A stretch of 64,000 nt of DNA from Hymenoscyphus infarciens (Eukaryota > Ascomycota > Leotiomycetes > Helotiales > Helotiaceae): assembly GCA_001414345.1 (NCBI GenBank), contig LLCB01000082.1, forward strand, positions 124,001 through 188,000. The letters run 5' to 3'. This document shows, in pieces, positions 33,601-46,458 of this stretch. Numbering within the stretch: the stretch's first letter is position 1; the number at the start of each line of letters is the position of its first letter. Made by a program: the position numbers and the translations under genes. Under the pieces are notes generated by a model, which was not told where the DNA came from, ran no database searches, and worked only from the letters and a program-made list of their open reading frames with translations.

Positions 33601-35774
33601 GTTGACAATTTTACTTCATGATTTACTCGGGCGCAAATGTTGTTTACGCAAAGTGTTAATTGTTGTATCAATCTAAGGGACGGTGTAGATCCTTTCCCCC
33701 GCCAACCCCCCGTTTTTTCAACTGTTGGTTCTATCAACTCGGGCGAGTTGGGCAGCGAGATTGAAAGCGCTTACTTGCCCGAATGGATCTGCAGCGGCAT
33801 AACGGCTCGAAAGGGATGCCTGGATGTGTGGATGTCGTGAAGTTACTATCGTATGATGATGGCGAAGTGTTGGGCGTGTATTCGCTGAGCAGAAGGAAAG
33901 GGAGGTTGGTGCTTGAACGATGTGCTGGTAGAGGGAGGATGTTGTTACTACAACCTGAATCTCATTATCTGGAGGAGTATTTGGCTTTCTCAGACGTTAA
34001 TTGAAAAGTGCGTTCAACGAAGAAAGACGAGAGGGAAAGTCAACCTGCGTCCCAAGTTCTATAACTTCCTTTCTTGTGTCGTCCACGATTTCAGCTGTGA
34101 GATTCCATGTTGAACCAGTCCTCCCAACGTGCAAGACTGGTAACACACGGAGCAGAGCAACTCATTTCACCCTCGACAGAAGGCAACTGACGAGGAAGTT
34201 ATTCCCAACTTTAACAAGAGTGAACTCACACGCTGAACATCACTTCCAAAACTGCGTGTTCACCTGAAACTACTGAGTGACAAACCCACTATCCAGAATC
34301 ATCACACCGACCCCACAACCCTCACCACACCGGACGTCGATGGAAACACGTCTCAGGAATTCAAATTATAAGCAGCATAATCTTCAAAACCTCCCCTTCC
34401 TTCTCCAACTCAACTCTCACTCTTCGCTTGCACAAAACATTTCGCTGACAAGCTCGGTTCTCCTAGGAGCCACACCATACCTTTCCAGACCATCACCCCT
34501 CGTCTACGAAGTTCCAGCGAGCCCCTTACCCTCCTTACTCAACTCAATACACACACACTGGATGACCTAAAATCTAGGACTCCGGAGATGAACACCCCAC
34601 TAGCGGCCCAATACCTAAAATGGGTCTCAAAACATACCACAACAAACTCCCCCGCGGCACGAACAAACGAACACTAGAACACCACACAAGCAGCTTCACC
34701 AACAAAGCTCATCCCACAAGTTTCCCTTGGTTGAATTTCGTTCCTCGCCTAAGCCCACAAACCCCCTTTTCTCCCTCGTTTAACACAGCCTTGTTTCGGT
34801 TTCGAATGTCGAACTGCTCCCTCGAAGTTCCTCGCCTGCCTAGATACCGGCTCATATACTGGAAGGTAGGTTTGAGTCGCACGCTGAGATCTCGGAATGC
34901 GGTTCGGTTCAAGGGGGAAGCAGTCATGGAATGGGTGTTGAGAAGAGGGTACGTATGTGTTGGGTGAAAAGAGAAATAGATTGAGGCGAAAAGACGTGAG
35001 ACCCGGGATAGTAGACACCACTTTTTCTTCTGGGTGATTCTTTCGAGGTATATTGTTAGCAACCAAGTCCAGGGGGTTTACTTCAATATTGTTCCGGGTG
35101 TGTATGGACCTTCATTTTGTTTTTCCTTCTATATATAAAAGTATCAGTACTCATTTGTTTCTTTTGAACTGATTCTTCAACCTTTCTTGTTTGAGAGACT
35201 TGGAAGAATTGAATTGGATAAAGTGATACCTGTTGTTGAACTACTCATCAATTCTTCTGAGACTCTTGTCAATTTCCCAAATGCTCTTGTATGATGAACT
35301 CCGATAAAGTAGGAGTGAGTAGACCCACTCAAAGTTTCTAAAATTTCCGCATGAAAGTTCTTTACCTGCTCTTACTATGTTGAGAAACTATTCAATGTCC
35401 CCTCTCAAGGGAACCCCGCTATTTGTAGGTAACCTGCAACTTGTGCGTGTAAATGAAAACCAGCAAGTTAATTTTTTGGCGGAAGCATCCTAATAGGTAA
35501 ACCATACAGTGAGTTGCGAAATAAGCTTCCCTTTTGACGAGGTTTCAAACTCTCTTTCATTACTTATTGTGTAAATGTTTAGAGGTTGAAATAAAAGTTC
35601 ACCTGGTACCTGATAAACATCTAGTAGAACCTTGAGGGGAATAAAGAGGCCTATAAGTTGAAGGAATAGCTTTCTCCTACACGCATCAAACCCCCTACAC
35701 AAGCCATTTCACCCCATATTCCTCGTCTAACTAACTAACCCCACCGCGCATCACCTCCATATCCAGCCAGTCAG
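30682..35774. other. Five-kb gene-poor interval
   Basis: Normal base composition but no long or spliceable frame that I can defend. Small features: an A/G-rich leader of the 30681 gene, a CTGGCCTGGCTAGCCTAG repeat at about 31647-31692, repeated GTTGAAGGTTAAAG words at about 32.0 kb, and a CT/CA-rich stretch around 34.3-34.8 kb. Short frames such as 32923-33153 (-) and 33783-34004 (+) look weakly protein-like but lack partners. It may hold a non-coding transcript or the long 5' region of a neighbour. Confidence 0.4.
31647..31692. repeat. CTGGC/CTAGC short tandem repeat
   Basis: Alternating CTGGC and CTAGC pentamers; the NheI-type core GCTAGC recurs. Upstream intergenic sequence, no coding role. 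Confidence 0.7.
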
Positions 35775-36726
35775 TTATAGCGTAGGAAACGCAGTGCTGT
35801 TCAATCCGCACCCCTCAACCACACAAGAACTAGCCGTATGCAAATACTTAATCCTCCCCCCTTCAACCCTAAACAAATGACTATCGGGCATCGGATCCTG
35901 CCCCTGGGTACGATCCAACCCTGGAAATCCCACAAACAAACTCACAACCCCGTATTCCTCATCAACCACATATCTGCGATACGGAACATGAATCGTGCTT
36001 GGCCACTCTTGAATACATTCTCCCTTGTCATTCAGTGTTCCTTTGGCTGCCAGTCCGCCTTCAACACGGACGCACGGGGGACCCCATGGGACTGTGACGG
36101 AGACATTGCCGAAACGGTCAAAGTACGAGTCGCCCACTGCTTGGATGGTGTCCCGAGAGTCTCGTTTTTCGATCGGAATTGGGCTCCAATCTTCCACTTT
36201 ATTCAAATCGTACGTGCCAGTAGCATTGAACAGCCAATCGCTACGATCAAATCAGCACATGATTTTCTCGTTTGAAAAAAGTTCAACGAGGAAGAACCTT
36301 TCCTCTAATGGAACTTTCTCTGAAATAGAGAGCTGGGGAAGGGCAAACTCACCCCTTGTCAGTGACAATACTCTCAATGCTGGTACTCCTCCCCGTCTGG
36401 TTCGAAAACTCCATCCTGGTATGAATCACAAAAGGATGCGGGTCGCTCTTCGTGATAAGCTCCGTAAAGGTTCTGCAATTGACTGTATCATGGACACTGC
36501 GTGAAAAATCTATTTTCAGCGGAATAATGAGCGTTGAAGCTCCGAGAGCTACCGCTCGATTGTTCTCTCGATATCCGGCCGCATCATCGAGGAAGGCTTT
36601 TACTAGGTCGTCTTGGCCTGTGGATTGAGCGAGGAGGTATTGATCTGTTGCGTTTTGGAGCAAGGAACGTGTGCAGTCTGCTGAGACTGCTGAGAGAAGG
36701 GATAGGAGGAGGAGCGGAGAGAACAT
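35775..36726 (-). CDS. Secreted DUF8021-type protein, two exons
   Basis: Exons 36726-36353 and 36240-35775 join in phase over a 112-nt intron (GTGAGT...CGTAG), giving 279 residues. A signal peptide is clear (MFSPLLLLSLLSAVSA, cleavage before Asp17). The mature part matches from memory the fungal DUF8021 layout: an N-terminal DCTRSLLQNATDQYL segment; PLKIDFSRSVHDTVNC; a central IVTDKGDWLFNATG spanning the splice site; EKRDSRDTIQAVGDSYFDRF; a Cys pair region (PWGPPCVRVEGG, KGECIQEW); and a C-terminal RRYVVDEEYGVVSLFVGFPG / PDSHLFRVEGGRIKYLHT. Biochemical role is unknown for the family; extracellular location is inferred from the signal peptide. The family label is from memory of pattern, not a search. 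Confidence 0.83.
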
Positions 36727-37420
36727 TCTCGTTTATGCGATTTTCTGTTTTTTAAGATGAGTTGGAAATTCCAATTGAAAATCTTAAAAACAGCTTTATG
36801 AGCTTTCAATTGAGGGGTTCTTCATCGATTAAGTACACTCACAAAAAGTCCTAATTCGGAATTCTGCGAGGTACATTAGGTCCTGTATATCCATATAAGC
36901 GGTGTGGGGCAAGCAGCCCAAATAATATATTGCAAACCCCACCTCGGCAATTTACACGGTGATTCAGTTGAACCGATCTGGAAAGCTCAATGTCAACTCG
37001 GCAAAATACCGAGCGGGGAAGTGGGCTGAAATGAATTAACATATAAATTTGCATTTCATTTACTCTGTCAGGTTTGCCCCTCCAAACTCCTCCGGATGAG
37101 GCAAATGAGTAGGAGGGTATTCATCTCAGGTTTCTTTCTATGTATTTCTCAGATCGCACTATAAAGCGCTTACTTGGAGGGTAAATATCAAATGAAGTAA
37201 CTTAATATAAAGTCACTCGTGGTATCTTTGGGTTACCTACAGCTCGCTATGTTCTATTGGTCGGTAACACGAATAATATTTCAAGGGAAAACCATGTGAG
37301 AGCCCAGGTCTATTGTTTGGTGCTGGACTCGCTTAGGAAGATGACAATATAAAACTCCGCTCATCAATATAATTTAGTGTGAGATCTCGACGACTTTCGT
37401 ATACTAGGGCGTTCTAGATA
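36727..37420. other. Upstream intergenic region of DUF8021-type gene
   Basis: No gene seen; probably promoter sequence. Ends at the TA flanking the next inverted-repeat element. Confidence 0.45.
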
Positions 37421-38114
37421 CACTAAAAAGTCGGAATCGACTAAATCGCAAATCGTAAATCGTAAAGCGTAAAAGTCAAGTATTTAGAGCTAAAGTAGAA
37501 CTTAATAATTATTCTCTAGGCCTCTAAGCTTATTCTATCCCTTTGTTGAAAAATAAGAGGTACCTAAAAGAGTATTATACTCCTTACTCTCTCTCTTACT
37601 ACTCTCTCTCTTCTACTATTTATTATATATAGATAAGAGCATAAAGGAGAGAGAGAGAGAGAGTAAGAAGGCGAGTAGACATTTCAGTAGAAAGTTTTTC
37701 CTAGTATAGGTAAGAGGAATTTAAGAAAGTAGTAAACAATCCCTTCTTCTTCCTCTTTTTCTCTCTTCTCTATATCCTCTCTCTCTCTTATTTATCTAGA
37801 AGTAATAGTAAGTATATAATAGAATAGTTAAGTAAATAGTAAGAAGGAGATAGTAATAGTAAGGAGGTAATATGTAGTAATATTACTACTATATATATAA
37901 TACTTATTATCTCTCTCTATTCTCTAATTAGCTAGTAGCTATAAACAAGACTCTAATCTTTCGCTTTATAGGTATAAGAGAGTAAGGGAGCAGGGGAGAA
38001 TAAGAGAGAGAGAATTTAAATTAAAAAACAACTTATAAAAAGTAATACCTTACGTTCTACGTTTTCCTATTTACGATCTCCTATTTACGATTTAGCTAAT
38101 CAGACTTTTTAGTG
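37421..38114. mobile_element. TA-flanked inverted-repeat element (MITE-like, RIPed)
   Basis: Termini at 37421 (CACTAAAAAGTCGG) and the reverse complement from 38114 (CACTAAAAAGTCTG) are identical for 12 bp and remain similar for about 35 bp (shared CTAAATCG(C/T)AAAT). Outer flanks are TA on both sides (37419-37420, 38115-38116). Subterminal CGTAAAT-type short repeats are present at both ends. There is no transposase. A 694-bp AT-rich interior holds CT/GA microsatellites. TA duplication suggests a Tc1/mariner-type mobiliser; the CACTA-like end is probably fortuitous because no 3-bp duplication is seen. Confidence 0.72.
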
Positions 38115-39960
38115 TACTTAGGATGCCGTATATATAAACTCCACGATTACTACTCTGACTCTCTTCAATATAAGTTGATTTTTTTCTATAACTGATAGAA
38201 CTAATTTAGAAATTACGTATAACATCAAGAGAAAGAAGTACATTCAGAAGGAGAGAGAGTAAAGAGAGAGAGGAAAGAAAGAGAGGAAATAGATAGCAAT
38301 TTAAGTCCAAAAGCCACCGATAACCCTGCTTGAATCTTAGAATGGAGGCCTCGAGACAAACAAAATTGAGTTGCTGGGCACTGGGAACAGGAAGCCGGGG
38401 ATCGAAAGAGCCGCATTCGACAATACACCTATGTACCTTCTGTCTTAGATCGGGCCATCTTCAAACACATCGGTTAAAGTGCTGACACCGAAAGATCACT
38501 GATTTACCCATCTACCTCTATTGAAGCTCACTTTGAGCCAAAATACTCACCCAGTACAAACCGCCACCCTTTTATGCTTTATTTCTTCTAAATATATGGC
38601 ACTCGCAGGAAATGGCGAGGAGATTGATGCGAGCAGTGACCTCATTCTTCACTAGTGCCGTTTATAGCGCAACTTCGATTCCCGCTTCCTATCGACGGCC
38701 CACTTTTCCCAACAACCCCAACTAAAAAAAAGACTCACCACCACCCCCCCCCCCGGCAAAAAAAAGCAAAAGAACCAGGTAACATGTTCTGCAGCGGCGG
38801 ACTTGTATATTAGAACAACGACTCTACACAGATATCGATGAACGGAAACAAGACATATGCCGTCTCAAAATCCATCAGGGCGTTTTGGAGTTGAACCAAA
38901 GTACTTAGAACATGTTACCACTCGACCAGCGAGCTTATCCTTTACACCTTTCATTGAGCTTATTTTAAATTACAACCCACTGCGACGTTTGTGGGGACTT
39001 TCAATTCACTTAGGGGAGAACGTGTGGACCCACATTTTGGGAGTTACGCGAATTATCCAATATCAAATTTCAAGACAGCGTCGCGTGGCTTTACGAAAGA
39101 CCTGTCCACCACCAATCCCAATTCCCACCACATCGCAGTCATCATGTCGAGCTTAAAAACAACCTATAGTATAAGAACACTCGGTACTACTACAAAAGTC
39201 GAAAGTACAATACCACGCAACTTACTTGTATTCAAACACCCACACAAAGAGAAGGTGAGAGGTCCTGGCGCCACGATTATACTTTCCTTGCTTAACACCA
39301 GCTGCTTCCCTCTACTAGGTACATAACCCACATCTGAATTCCCGACGACATCCTATCAAACACTCTTCCTGAAAAGGGACCTGTAAAACCAAGCTTAGTT
39401 GCTACGGAGGAAGAAGTAGGCCAGTACTAAAGAAAGAAGGTGTCATAGATGAAACAAGTAGTCATCGACAGCGTAGTGAATAAGACTTTACTTTACTAAA
39501 TTAATCCGCCCCACTCACATCAAAAGCTCAAAGTAGAATAAAACAACAAGAAACGACATATTTCCCCGGCCAAAGCAAATACTCTAGCCCTACACTCTAC
39601 TAAGCCACCTCTCACTCACTTATTGTTAACCTACAACACTCCTCTCCTCAACTCAGCCCAAAATATCCACTTCTTGCACTTCTTGCACTTCTTGCACTTC
39701 TTGCACTTCTTGCACTTCTTGCACTTCTTGCACTACCACCGTTACCCAGCTCCAACCTCGCTCCGCACCACACGGTGGCCTCCGTCCCACGTCCCAGCCT
39801 AGCAAACTCCCAACAAAAAAGACAACCAAGTAAAAAACAACTCAAATCAAACCAACACCAAAAACTTCCAACTATACAAAAAAAACAAATCATCAGTAGC
39901 ACAACCTTTAACAACAACTCAAAAACAAATCCAGATAGATACCCACACTAAAAATCGCAA
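38115..39960. other. Intergenic region without gene
   Basis: Normal-composition DNA with a C homopolymer near 38.74-38.76 kb and the 9-bp tandem array at 39668. No credible gene on either strand. Confidence 0.45.
39668..39733. repeat. 9-bp tandem repeat (CACTTCTTG)n
   Basis: Seven near-perfect copies of CACTTCTTG followed by CACTACC. A minus-strand frame across it would encode Ser-Ala-Arg repeats, but the surrounding frame looks non-coding. Confidence 0.88.
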
Positions 39961-41207
39961 AAGAACTAAACAAAAATCCCCTCTCTAAAAAAAAAACAAA
40001 AAAGAAAAGAAAAAAGATCTATTAGCTGCTAGCTCATCCCGATATCTAAGATTCTACTTCTCTAGATCGTAGAGTTTGGTTTTCTTGAAGATTTAACAAC
40101 TAAATCTAATACCCACCACCCGCTCAAAGAAAGAGCTTTCTAGTAAGTATACCCACCTAGTAACGAATGCCTATTTCTTCTAACTAATACGACTCGCTCG
40201 AAAGTATCAAAGTCTCTAGATCAACAGCAAACTAAGTCTCTATTTCTTTTATATTAAAACCTATAGTTTTTATTCTATAATTCTAACTCTATAACTAGCT
40301 CTATCAAAGTTAATTTCTTCTAGATAATTAGTTATTTAAATCATATAAACTATTTCTATAACTTAGATTAGCTCTGATAGAAATCTACGTCTTTAGATAT
40401 AGTAAGTACTCTTAAGATAGAAGATTTAAGGAAAAAGGTTAGTTTTATATATAAAAGTAATTAGATATTACTAAATTTTAACTAAAAAAATAAAGATAAA
40501 AAAACTACTAGTCTACGTAACTATAGTCTTCGATTAACTAAACTATAAACAGGAAATCGCAAGTCGTAATATATTATCTTTTAATAAATATAAAATATAA
40601 ATTTTTTTAATTCAAGTTCTCTCTCTCTCTTCTTCTTATCTCTTCTCTCTCTCTATATTAAGACTAGATATTCTTAACCACGGTAATAAGCTAATTAGAG
40701 AATAGAGAGAGATAATAAGTATTATATATATATCGTCTTCTTACTATTATATTCTTACTTATATCGTATTTAGACTTAGATAGCGATATTACTAGTAGTA
40801 TATTAAAGAGGTCTACGATATTTATTATATTATATTAAGTAATCCGATCGATATTAGGTTTCTAAGAATAACTATTAAGAAATTAATCATTAGTAGAAAA
40901 ACAGTTAATCTAGAGAATAATAGTTCTTCTAGCTAAGAGCTAATAGAATACTTAGTCTAAAAATAAATATAAAGTTATATACTTTTAATAGTAGGTTCTA
41001 AGTATTTATAAGCCTAAGAGATTATAAACGTCTTACTATAAGTCTTTTATACTAAATCAAGAGTTATATAATAACTTTTATTATAATAAAGTAGATTTTT
41101 AAAAAGAAAATATAAGTTATATAATATCTATTTAGTACTATAGTACTAGCGCTAAAAACCCGATATTTTATCACTTATTATTTATTTTTTAATAAAACTT
41201 TATTATA

Positions 41208-41669
41208 TAAGAGCCTATTTAGCTTATTATAAGGTAATGTTAAATTATCTAATAAATATACTAAGACTTTTCAAAAGTAGCTTAGTATATATTTATTTAA
41301 TTATCTAATTATCTAATAATAAACTCTATAATAGTTTAGCTCTTTATTATAATTATTAGTAAGAGTAATAATAATAGCCCCTAGTACTAGTATTAATAGT
41401 AGAAGAATAAAATATAAACTAGAAAATTTTCTAATTATCGTAGTTTTAATAATAATAGAATAATTACTTTTTTTTTAGTAAGAATAATCTTTTGAAGAAA
41501 TATTAGATTATTTAGCTAAATAATCTAGCTTAAAAAATATATAGGCTAAACGATTCAGTATATATTAAAGTGTTGAAGATATATTAAATTATCTATTATT
41601 ATTATAATATCTTTTTAGTAGTATATATACTAAATTATCTAAAAAATATACTAGCTAAATAGGCTCTTA
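41208..41669. mobile_element. MITE, GGGCCTGTTT family, RIPed copy
   Basis: Sixteen-bp perfect inverted ends TAAGAGCCTATTTAGC (41208-41223 and reverse complement 41654-41669). Relative to AGGGCCTGTTTAGC at 14119-14572 the end differs by G-to-A changes only. Lengths agree (458 versus 454 bp between equivalent bases) and the left interior aligns over at least 60 bp. Confidence 0.75.
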
Positions 41670-41689
41670 GATAAGAGATTATAATATTT

Positions 41690-41995
41690 ACAGTCTATTT
41701 AGCTCGTATATATCTCTAATATATACTACTAAAAAAAGATTTAGATCTCTAAAGCTATAAACCTTTAAAAGTTTATATATATCTCTTCCTACTTCTTAAT
41801 TTTATAATACTAACTTGAAATATATAAATATATACTAATATATATACTACGAGCTAAACGATTACTTAATATCTTGCGAAATAAGTAATAATATATACTA
41901 ACTTATATAAGGTGACTATTTAGAACATCTTATTAAATATCTATATCTATCTATAGATATATTTAAATAATTTATACGAGCTAAATAGACTCTTA
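41690..41995. mobile_element. Related short MITE copy (RIPed)
   Basis: Left end AGTCTATTTAGCTCGTATA (41692 on) and right end GAGCTAAATAGACTCTTA (41978-41995) are inverted repeats of the same terminal type. The interior, with a TATATACTACTAAAAAAAG segment, is shared with 56394-56604 rather than with 41208-41669. Confidence 0.6.
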
Positions 41996-42300
41996 TTCTA
42001 CGATATATATCGCGATAATCCGAGAAATATTATATCGCTGCCTAAGTCTAGAAACCTAGTATCGATTAAATCACTTAAAATAATATAATAAATATCGTAG
42101 ACCTCTCTAATATATCACTAGTAATATCGCGATTATCGCCGCTTAAGTCTATTTAAAAGAACTTTGATTTTTTTTTTTAGTTATAAGCAATTTTTAGTTT
42201 ATAAACGCATTATCACTATTTCTTTTTAAGAAAAAAACTAGGTAAAAAGGCGGTTTTTTTGTAGAGTGATATAAATCGCTTAACGTCATCGCCGTAGAAA

Positions 42301-43397
42301 AGAGTAGGTAGTGTAGAGTAGTACCAGGTAACGTCATCCTTCATCCTCATCCTTCACCCACCTAACCTAATTATTGAAAAAAAAGATGAGAAGAACCAAG
42401 GTCTCGTCTCGTTCAAAGTTTAGAGACTAAAAAGTTTGTTGATTTGTAGCCCACTTCAATTCCTTCAACTCAAATAAACCCGCCAACCCATCATCGTAAC
42501 AACTCAAGACGTCACGCAAGTAGAAAATTACCATGAGCAAATCACAGTCACAAACATCAAAGCGAATGGAGAACGATGTATCAAGTACCACATTGTTCCT
42601 ATGTAAACTAGGAAGGCAAGGGAAGGCACGGAGATGGATGCACCATCTCCTCCGGCGATCCACCCGGATACCTCTCCATTCATCCATCAACATACAAGTC
42701 CTCCCCAAATCCTAATTCCCGAGTCCAACAAGAAAAAAGCAGCCCAGATTGCCCCTCCCATAAACCCCATTCATTCCCAGGCAAATTCGAATATCCATAT
42801 CACTCCTGTGCCAAAGGGACAAATATCCCTTTCTGGACAGGCCAGTTGAGTCCTCCACACCCCCCATCCTCTGCCTCTCAATTCGTGTCAGCCCAAGGCA
42901 TTCCGCGCCCAAGTCCATGATGATGCAAAGCCAGGGGTATACACAAAGAAATACCCAAAAAAGAGAACGCGCCTATATTCACACCTAAAGCGCCCATCGA
43001 TGCCACGCACGCACGTATGTGCAGATAACAGAAAATACTTCCTTCCCAAATCGGGATCAGGCCTTCGAAGTCCCCGGGATGAAATCGATCCTCAAATGGA
43101 GGAGAGAAATAAACATCATCTCAGGGATGTAAAAAGAGAAAAAAGAAACAAGCACATAAAAAATTCCTAGCCCGGAATCCAGATTCTAAAATGATAAACA
43201 ATAAAAAAGAAGTAGAAAATTTGTGGCAAATTGGTTGTAATAAAGTAAAAAGAGACAAACGCCGAGGACCATGATCACGTATGATTTATGCCAATCTGGA
43301 ATCCAGTCCCAGATTCTGTTTGAGAGCAAGCAAGTAGAGAAAAACTTGTAGAAATTGCTAGTCCGTAACTTCGTAAACGTAACAATGTATTCTTTCT
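42301..43397. other. Intergenic region, 3' side of ATG1
   Basis: Composition returns to normal. This should include the ATG1 3' UTR. Short frames at 42.4-42.9 kb lie on both strands and look like chance. Confidence 0.5.
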
Positions 43398-46300
43398 TTA
43401 ATGTATCGGTGGGGTATTCGCAGTGGTAGGTGTTGTTCCACCACTGTGAGTGATGCTCGAAGGTCGACTTGTTGGTCGGGGTGATGATGGTGATTGATGC
43501 CTGGCTATTAATGCTATCTTCATTCTGATCTTCTTTAGACGGGAACGTAATCCAATAATGACTATATTCTTGTTAGCAGGCAGTCACAGAATGATTGTTC
43601 AAGGCACTTACGATTTTGTACAACCTGCCTATCCTCCGCATCAATCATACCATCATTTCCCTCCTGAGTTACTTGCTCTCGGAGACTTGATGATCTACGA
43701 CGCTGCTGAGGCGTAGGATCGTCGTTTTCAAGTACAGCTTCTAACATTTTAATCGCCGTGATGTATGATCGTTCACATCCGGGTAGATCTTCGTTGGCGA
43801 TTTCATTGATGGCCGCTGAACGACTCATCTCCGTCGCACGATCGTACATTAATCTTTCGGCCGAAATACCTGTGCTTAAAAATATTTCGTCGGTGGAAGA
43901 CTTTGTTGGATGATTGCTTGGATGTCCTGGGTGATCTTCAGGTAGTCGCTTCTGGGAGTCGACGACTTTCAGCTGAACAAAGTCCGCCTTCTCATACACT
44001 TCGTTGAATCGATTCCGAACCCACTGAACAGCACTGGTAATACGTGTCCTAGCGGCAACACTCGAGGATGATTCCGAATGATGTCCGATCCCTTCACCCC
44101 GAGCTTTGCGACTCCACCAAGCTTGAGAGATGTCCATTGATTTGGACATGAGGGACAGTGATTTGCAATACAAAACAAGTGCCTCTTCTGACAATGCCAC
44201 AACAGCCTCAACAGTAAGACCATCATCCTCAATGGAATCACTATTCGCATCAATCGGATTTTGTCCAAGGCCATGATCCATAGAGGGTGCCAATGGAACG
44301 AGCTGTTTATATTTCACCTCGGCAAAACCATATACAACATCGCTTCGTGTTGCAAAATCCTCAATGGCGTTGACAGCCCGTTGGTCTTCGTCCATTGGCG
44401 TATTGGATTTTCCATCCCCAAGCAGACCTATGGAAACATGTGAAGTTGGATATGTTGGAAAAGGGCCATATGGTTGGGGCGGTGATAATCCTTTGCCTAT
44501 CAGCTCTGGGGTCCAGGCTACACCAAATACTCTCAAACTCGCTCCATGAAGGACCTTTGTGAGTGCAGAAGCTGCCGATGGACTCCCATATGACCTTCCA
44601 AAGGAATTTTGGCGTTGAGGAACCGTCTCTGGTCGAGGTTTACCCTGAGCAACTTGAACTGCGCGAGACTGAGATGGTTGAACTGCTCCTGTAGCCGAAG
44701 TTGGTGGTCCTTGCGTTGTGGCACGTCTGCTGATTTGTCCTGCCCGACTACCCGCTGAATGTTTGTTCTGTAAATTGGGACTTGCAGCCAACTCATCGGC
44801 AAAAGCATTAACTTCAACCGCTCGTTTTTCTACCAAAACATACTCACGAGCGTCACGGACAGCTTGCTCCGCTTCTGCTATGGCCCTTTGATTCTGCGAA
44901 CTTTCTGCCGATGCTGTTTTGAGACTGTTATCAATAGAAGTCTGTCTTGATGGAGGCTTTCGTAGGTCTTTGGCAAAGGAACCTTGACTCCTTGGAGAAG
45001 ATCGTCCAGCTTGAAGGGCTGCCGCATTGGGAGCTGTTGCAGATGGCATAATGGAAGGTCGTCTCGGTTCACCGGTGTGCTCACGGGATGCTGGCCGATT
45101 TGATGATGCCCGAGACGGATCTGGTCGGACAGGGTCAATGTGTTGTTGTGTTTTAGGCGAAGAAGAGATAATCCGATCCCTGGGGGACGATGATTGTGCT
45201 GGTGGTTCTGTTTTCGTTTCCTGTCGGCGGTTGCTCCTAGTTGAAGAAGTGCGTGCGAGTGGCGTATCCTCAGATCTTGATGGCGCACGAGGTTCTGGAG
45301 GTCGATCATCCTCTACCAATCCAGGAATTGGCTCCTCGACAACTTGATGTCGGAAGAAATCTGTGAACTCTATACGTTCCTGTGGCTTTCGTCTGAGTAG
45401 CGCTCTGAGTAGTTCCTTCAATCCAGAAGTAATGATTAATTTCTTGGGAAACTCAATCTTGTCTTCGCTCATCTCAATCTTGCGGAGTAGTTCGACATGG
45501 TTATTTGCACGGAACGGTGCTTTTCCGACCAACATTTCGTATAGAACAGTACCTACAGACCACAGGTCGGCTTTGGCATCATATTTTTCGTAGCGAAGTA
45601 TTTCCGGGGCCATGTACAGAGGAGAACCACAAAGTGTCTCGGCCAATGATGTTTTTGGAAGCGATCGAGCAAAGCCAAAATCAGCAATCTTCAACAAGGG
45701 TAAAGATCTGAGACCAGCCATAGGCACGTCTGACTTTTCATACGCGCTCATGATCATCATTTTATCTTTTGACCTGGCCATGTAGTCAGGTGGTGGTACC
45801 AACAAGAGGTTCTGCGGCTTGATGTCCCGGTGCATCAAATCTCGGTCTCGCATGAATTCCATAGCACTGGCAAGTTGTTTGAGAAAATGTCGTACCACAA
45901 CCTCGTTTAAGGCTCCGAGTGGTTGTGGCGAAAGGGGGTATTTCCGGATCATATCTCGGAGAGCGGGGTTGTCTTGCAAGGTTGCTCTGTGCTTGATGAA
46001 GTGTGAGAGGTCACCCAAGATACAATATTCCATCACCAAATGTATATGTGAACTCGACTCGCGGCAGTCAATCAAACCGACAATGTGTGGATGGTGGAGG
46101 GCTTTGAGGATCTCGATTTCGCAATAGAGGTTCGTCTTGAGCTTCTCATTCAGAGCGGCAAGGGTAACGGATTTGATAGCTACGACAGCTCCAGTACTCT
46201 GGCACAAGCAATAGTTAGCCAAGTTCAATATACCGGGATTTAGTTTACACAGGGTAAGAATGGAAAGCTGTTGAAATGAGCTCATAACAAGCTCCGATTC

Positions 46301-46458
46301 GCAATAAATACCTTGTGGGTTCCTCGGTATACTGAAGCAAAGCTACCTTTGCCTATCTTTTCCTCGATGGTGAAAGAGCCAACCACCTTATCGCCCTTCT
46401 CGCCCGTCCTCGTACGCCTGGAAGACGAGGACGAGGACGGGGGCGGTCGATCCGCCAT
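43398..46458 (-). CDS. ATG1: ATG1, autophagy-initiating serine/threonine kinase
   Basis: Atg1 (ULK1 homologue) phosphorylates autophagy proteins and, with Atg13 and Atg17, starts autophagosome and Cvt vesicle formation. Exons 46458-46312, 46198-43612 and 43561-43398 join in phase (introns 113 and 50 nt; TGCTAAC branch before the last exon), giving 965 residues, a normal length for filamentous fungi. The kinase domain is complete: [11 protein letters not shown] (36-46), VAIK with Lys58, HRDIKPQN (172-179), DFGFAR (222-227) and [14 protein letters not shown] Ser/Pro/Gln-rich linker (about 350-580) follows, then a helical C-terminal region matching the Atg13-binding tandem-MIT part. The start is the ATG in ACAAACATGGCGG. 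The last exon adds a short Ser/Thr/Pro tail. Confidence 0.94.

Larger units (their letters stand above)
39960..42300. other. AT-rich RIPed repeat block
   Basis: Very AT-rich with no open frames; composition changes abruptly near 39.96 kb and again near 42.3 kb. It contains two members of the MITE group described separately. The remaining sequence is unassigned transposon debris. Confidence 0.6.

Noticed and set aside
32923..34004. Small frames (32923-33153 minus, 33783-34004 plus) as genes
   Set aside because: Slightly protein-like but isolated, without good start context or splice partners; not enough to call.
15856..36726. Secondary-metabolite gene cluster around the amidase, zinc-cluster and secreted genes
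   Set aside because: No core biosynthetic enzyme (PKS, NRPS, terpene cyclase) is present and the genes are widely spaced by repeats.
37421..38114. CACTA (EnSpm) transposon
   Set aside because: The terminus reads CACTA, but flanks show a TA repeat rather than a 3-bp duplication and there are no typical subterminal arrays or transposase.
39648..39917. 89-codon frame with Ser-Ala-Arg repeats
   Set aside because: Produced by the 9-bp tandem repeat; the rest of the frame is low-quality and Cys/Trp-rich without pattern.
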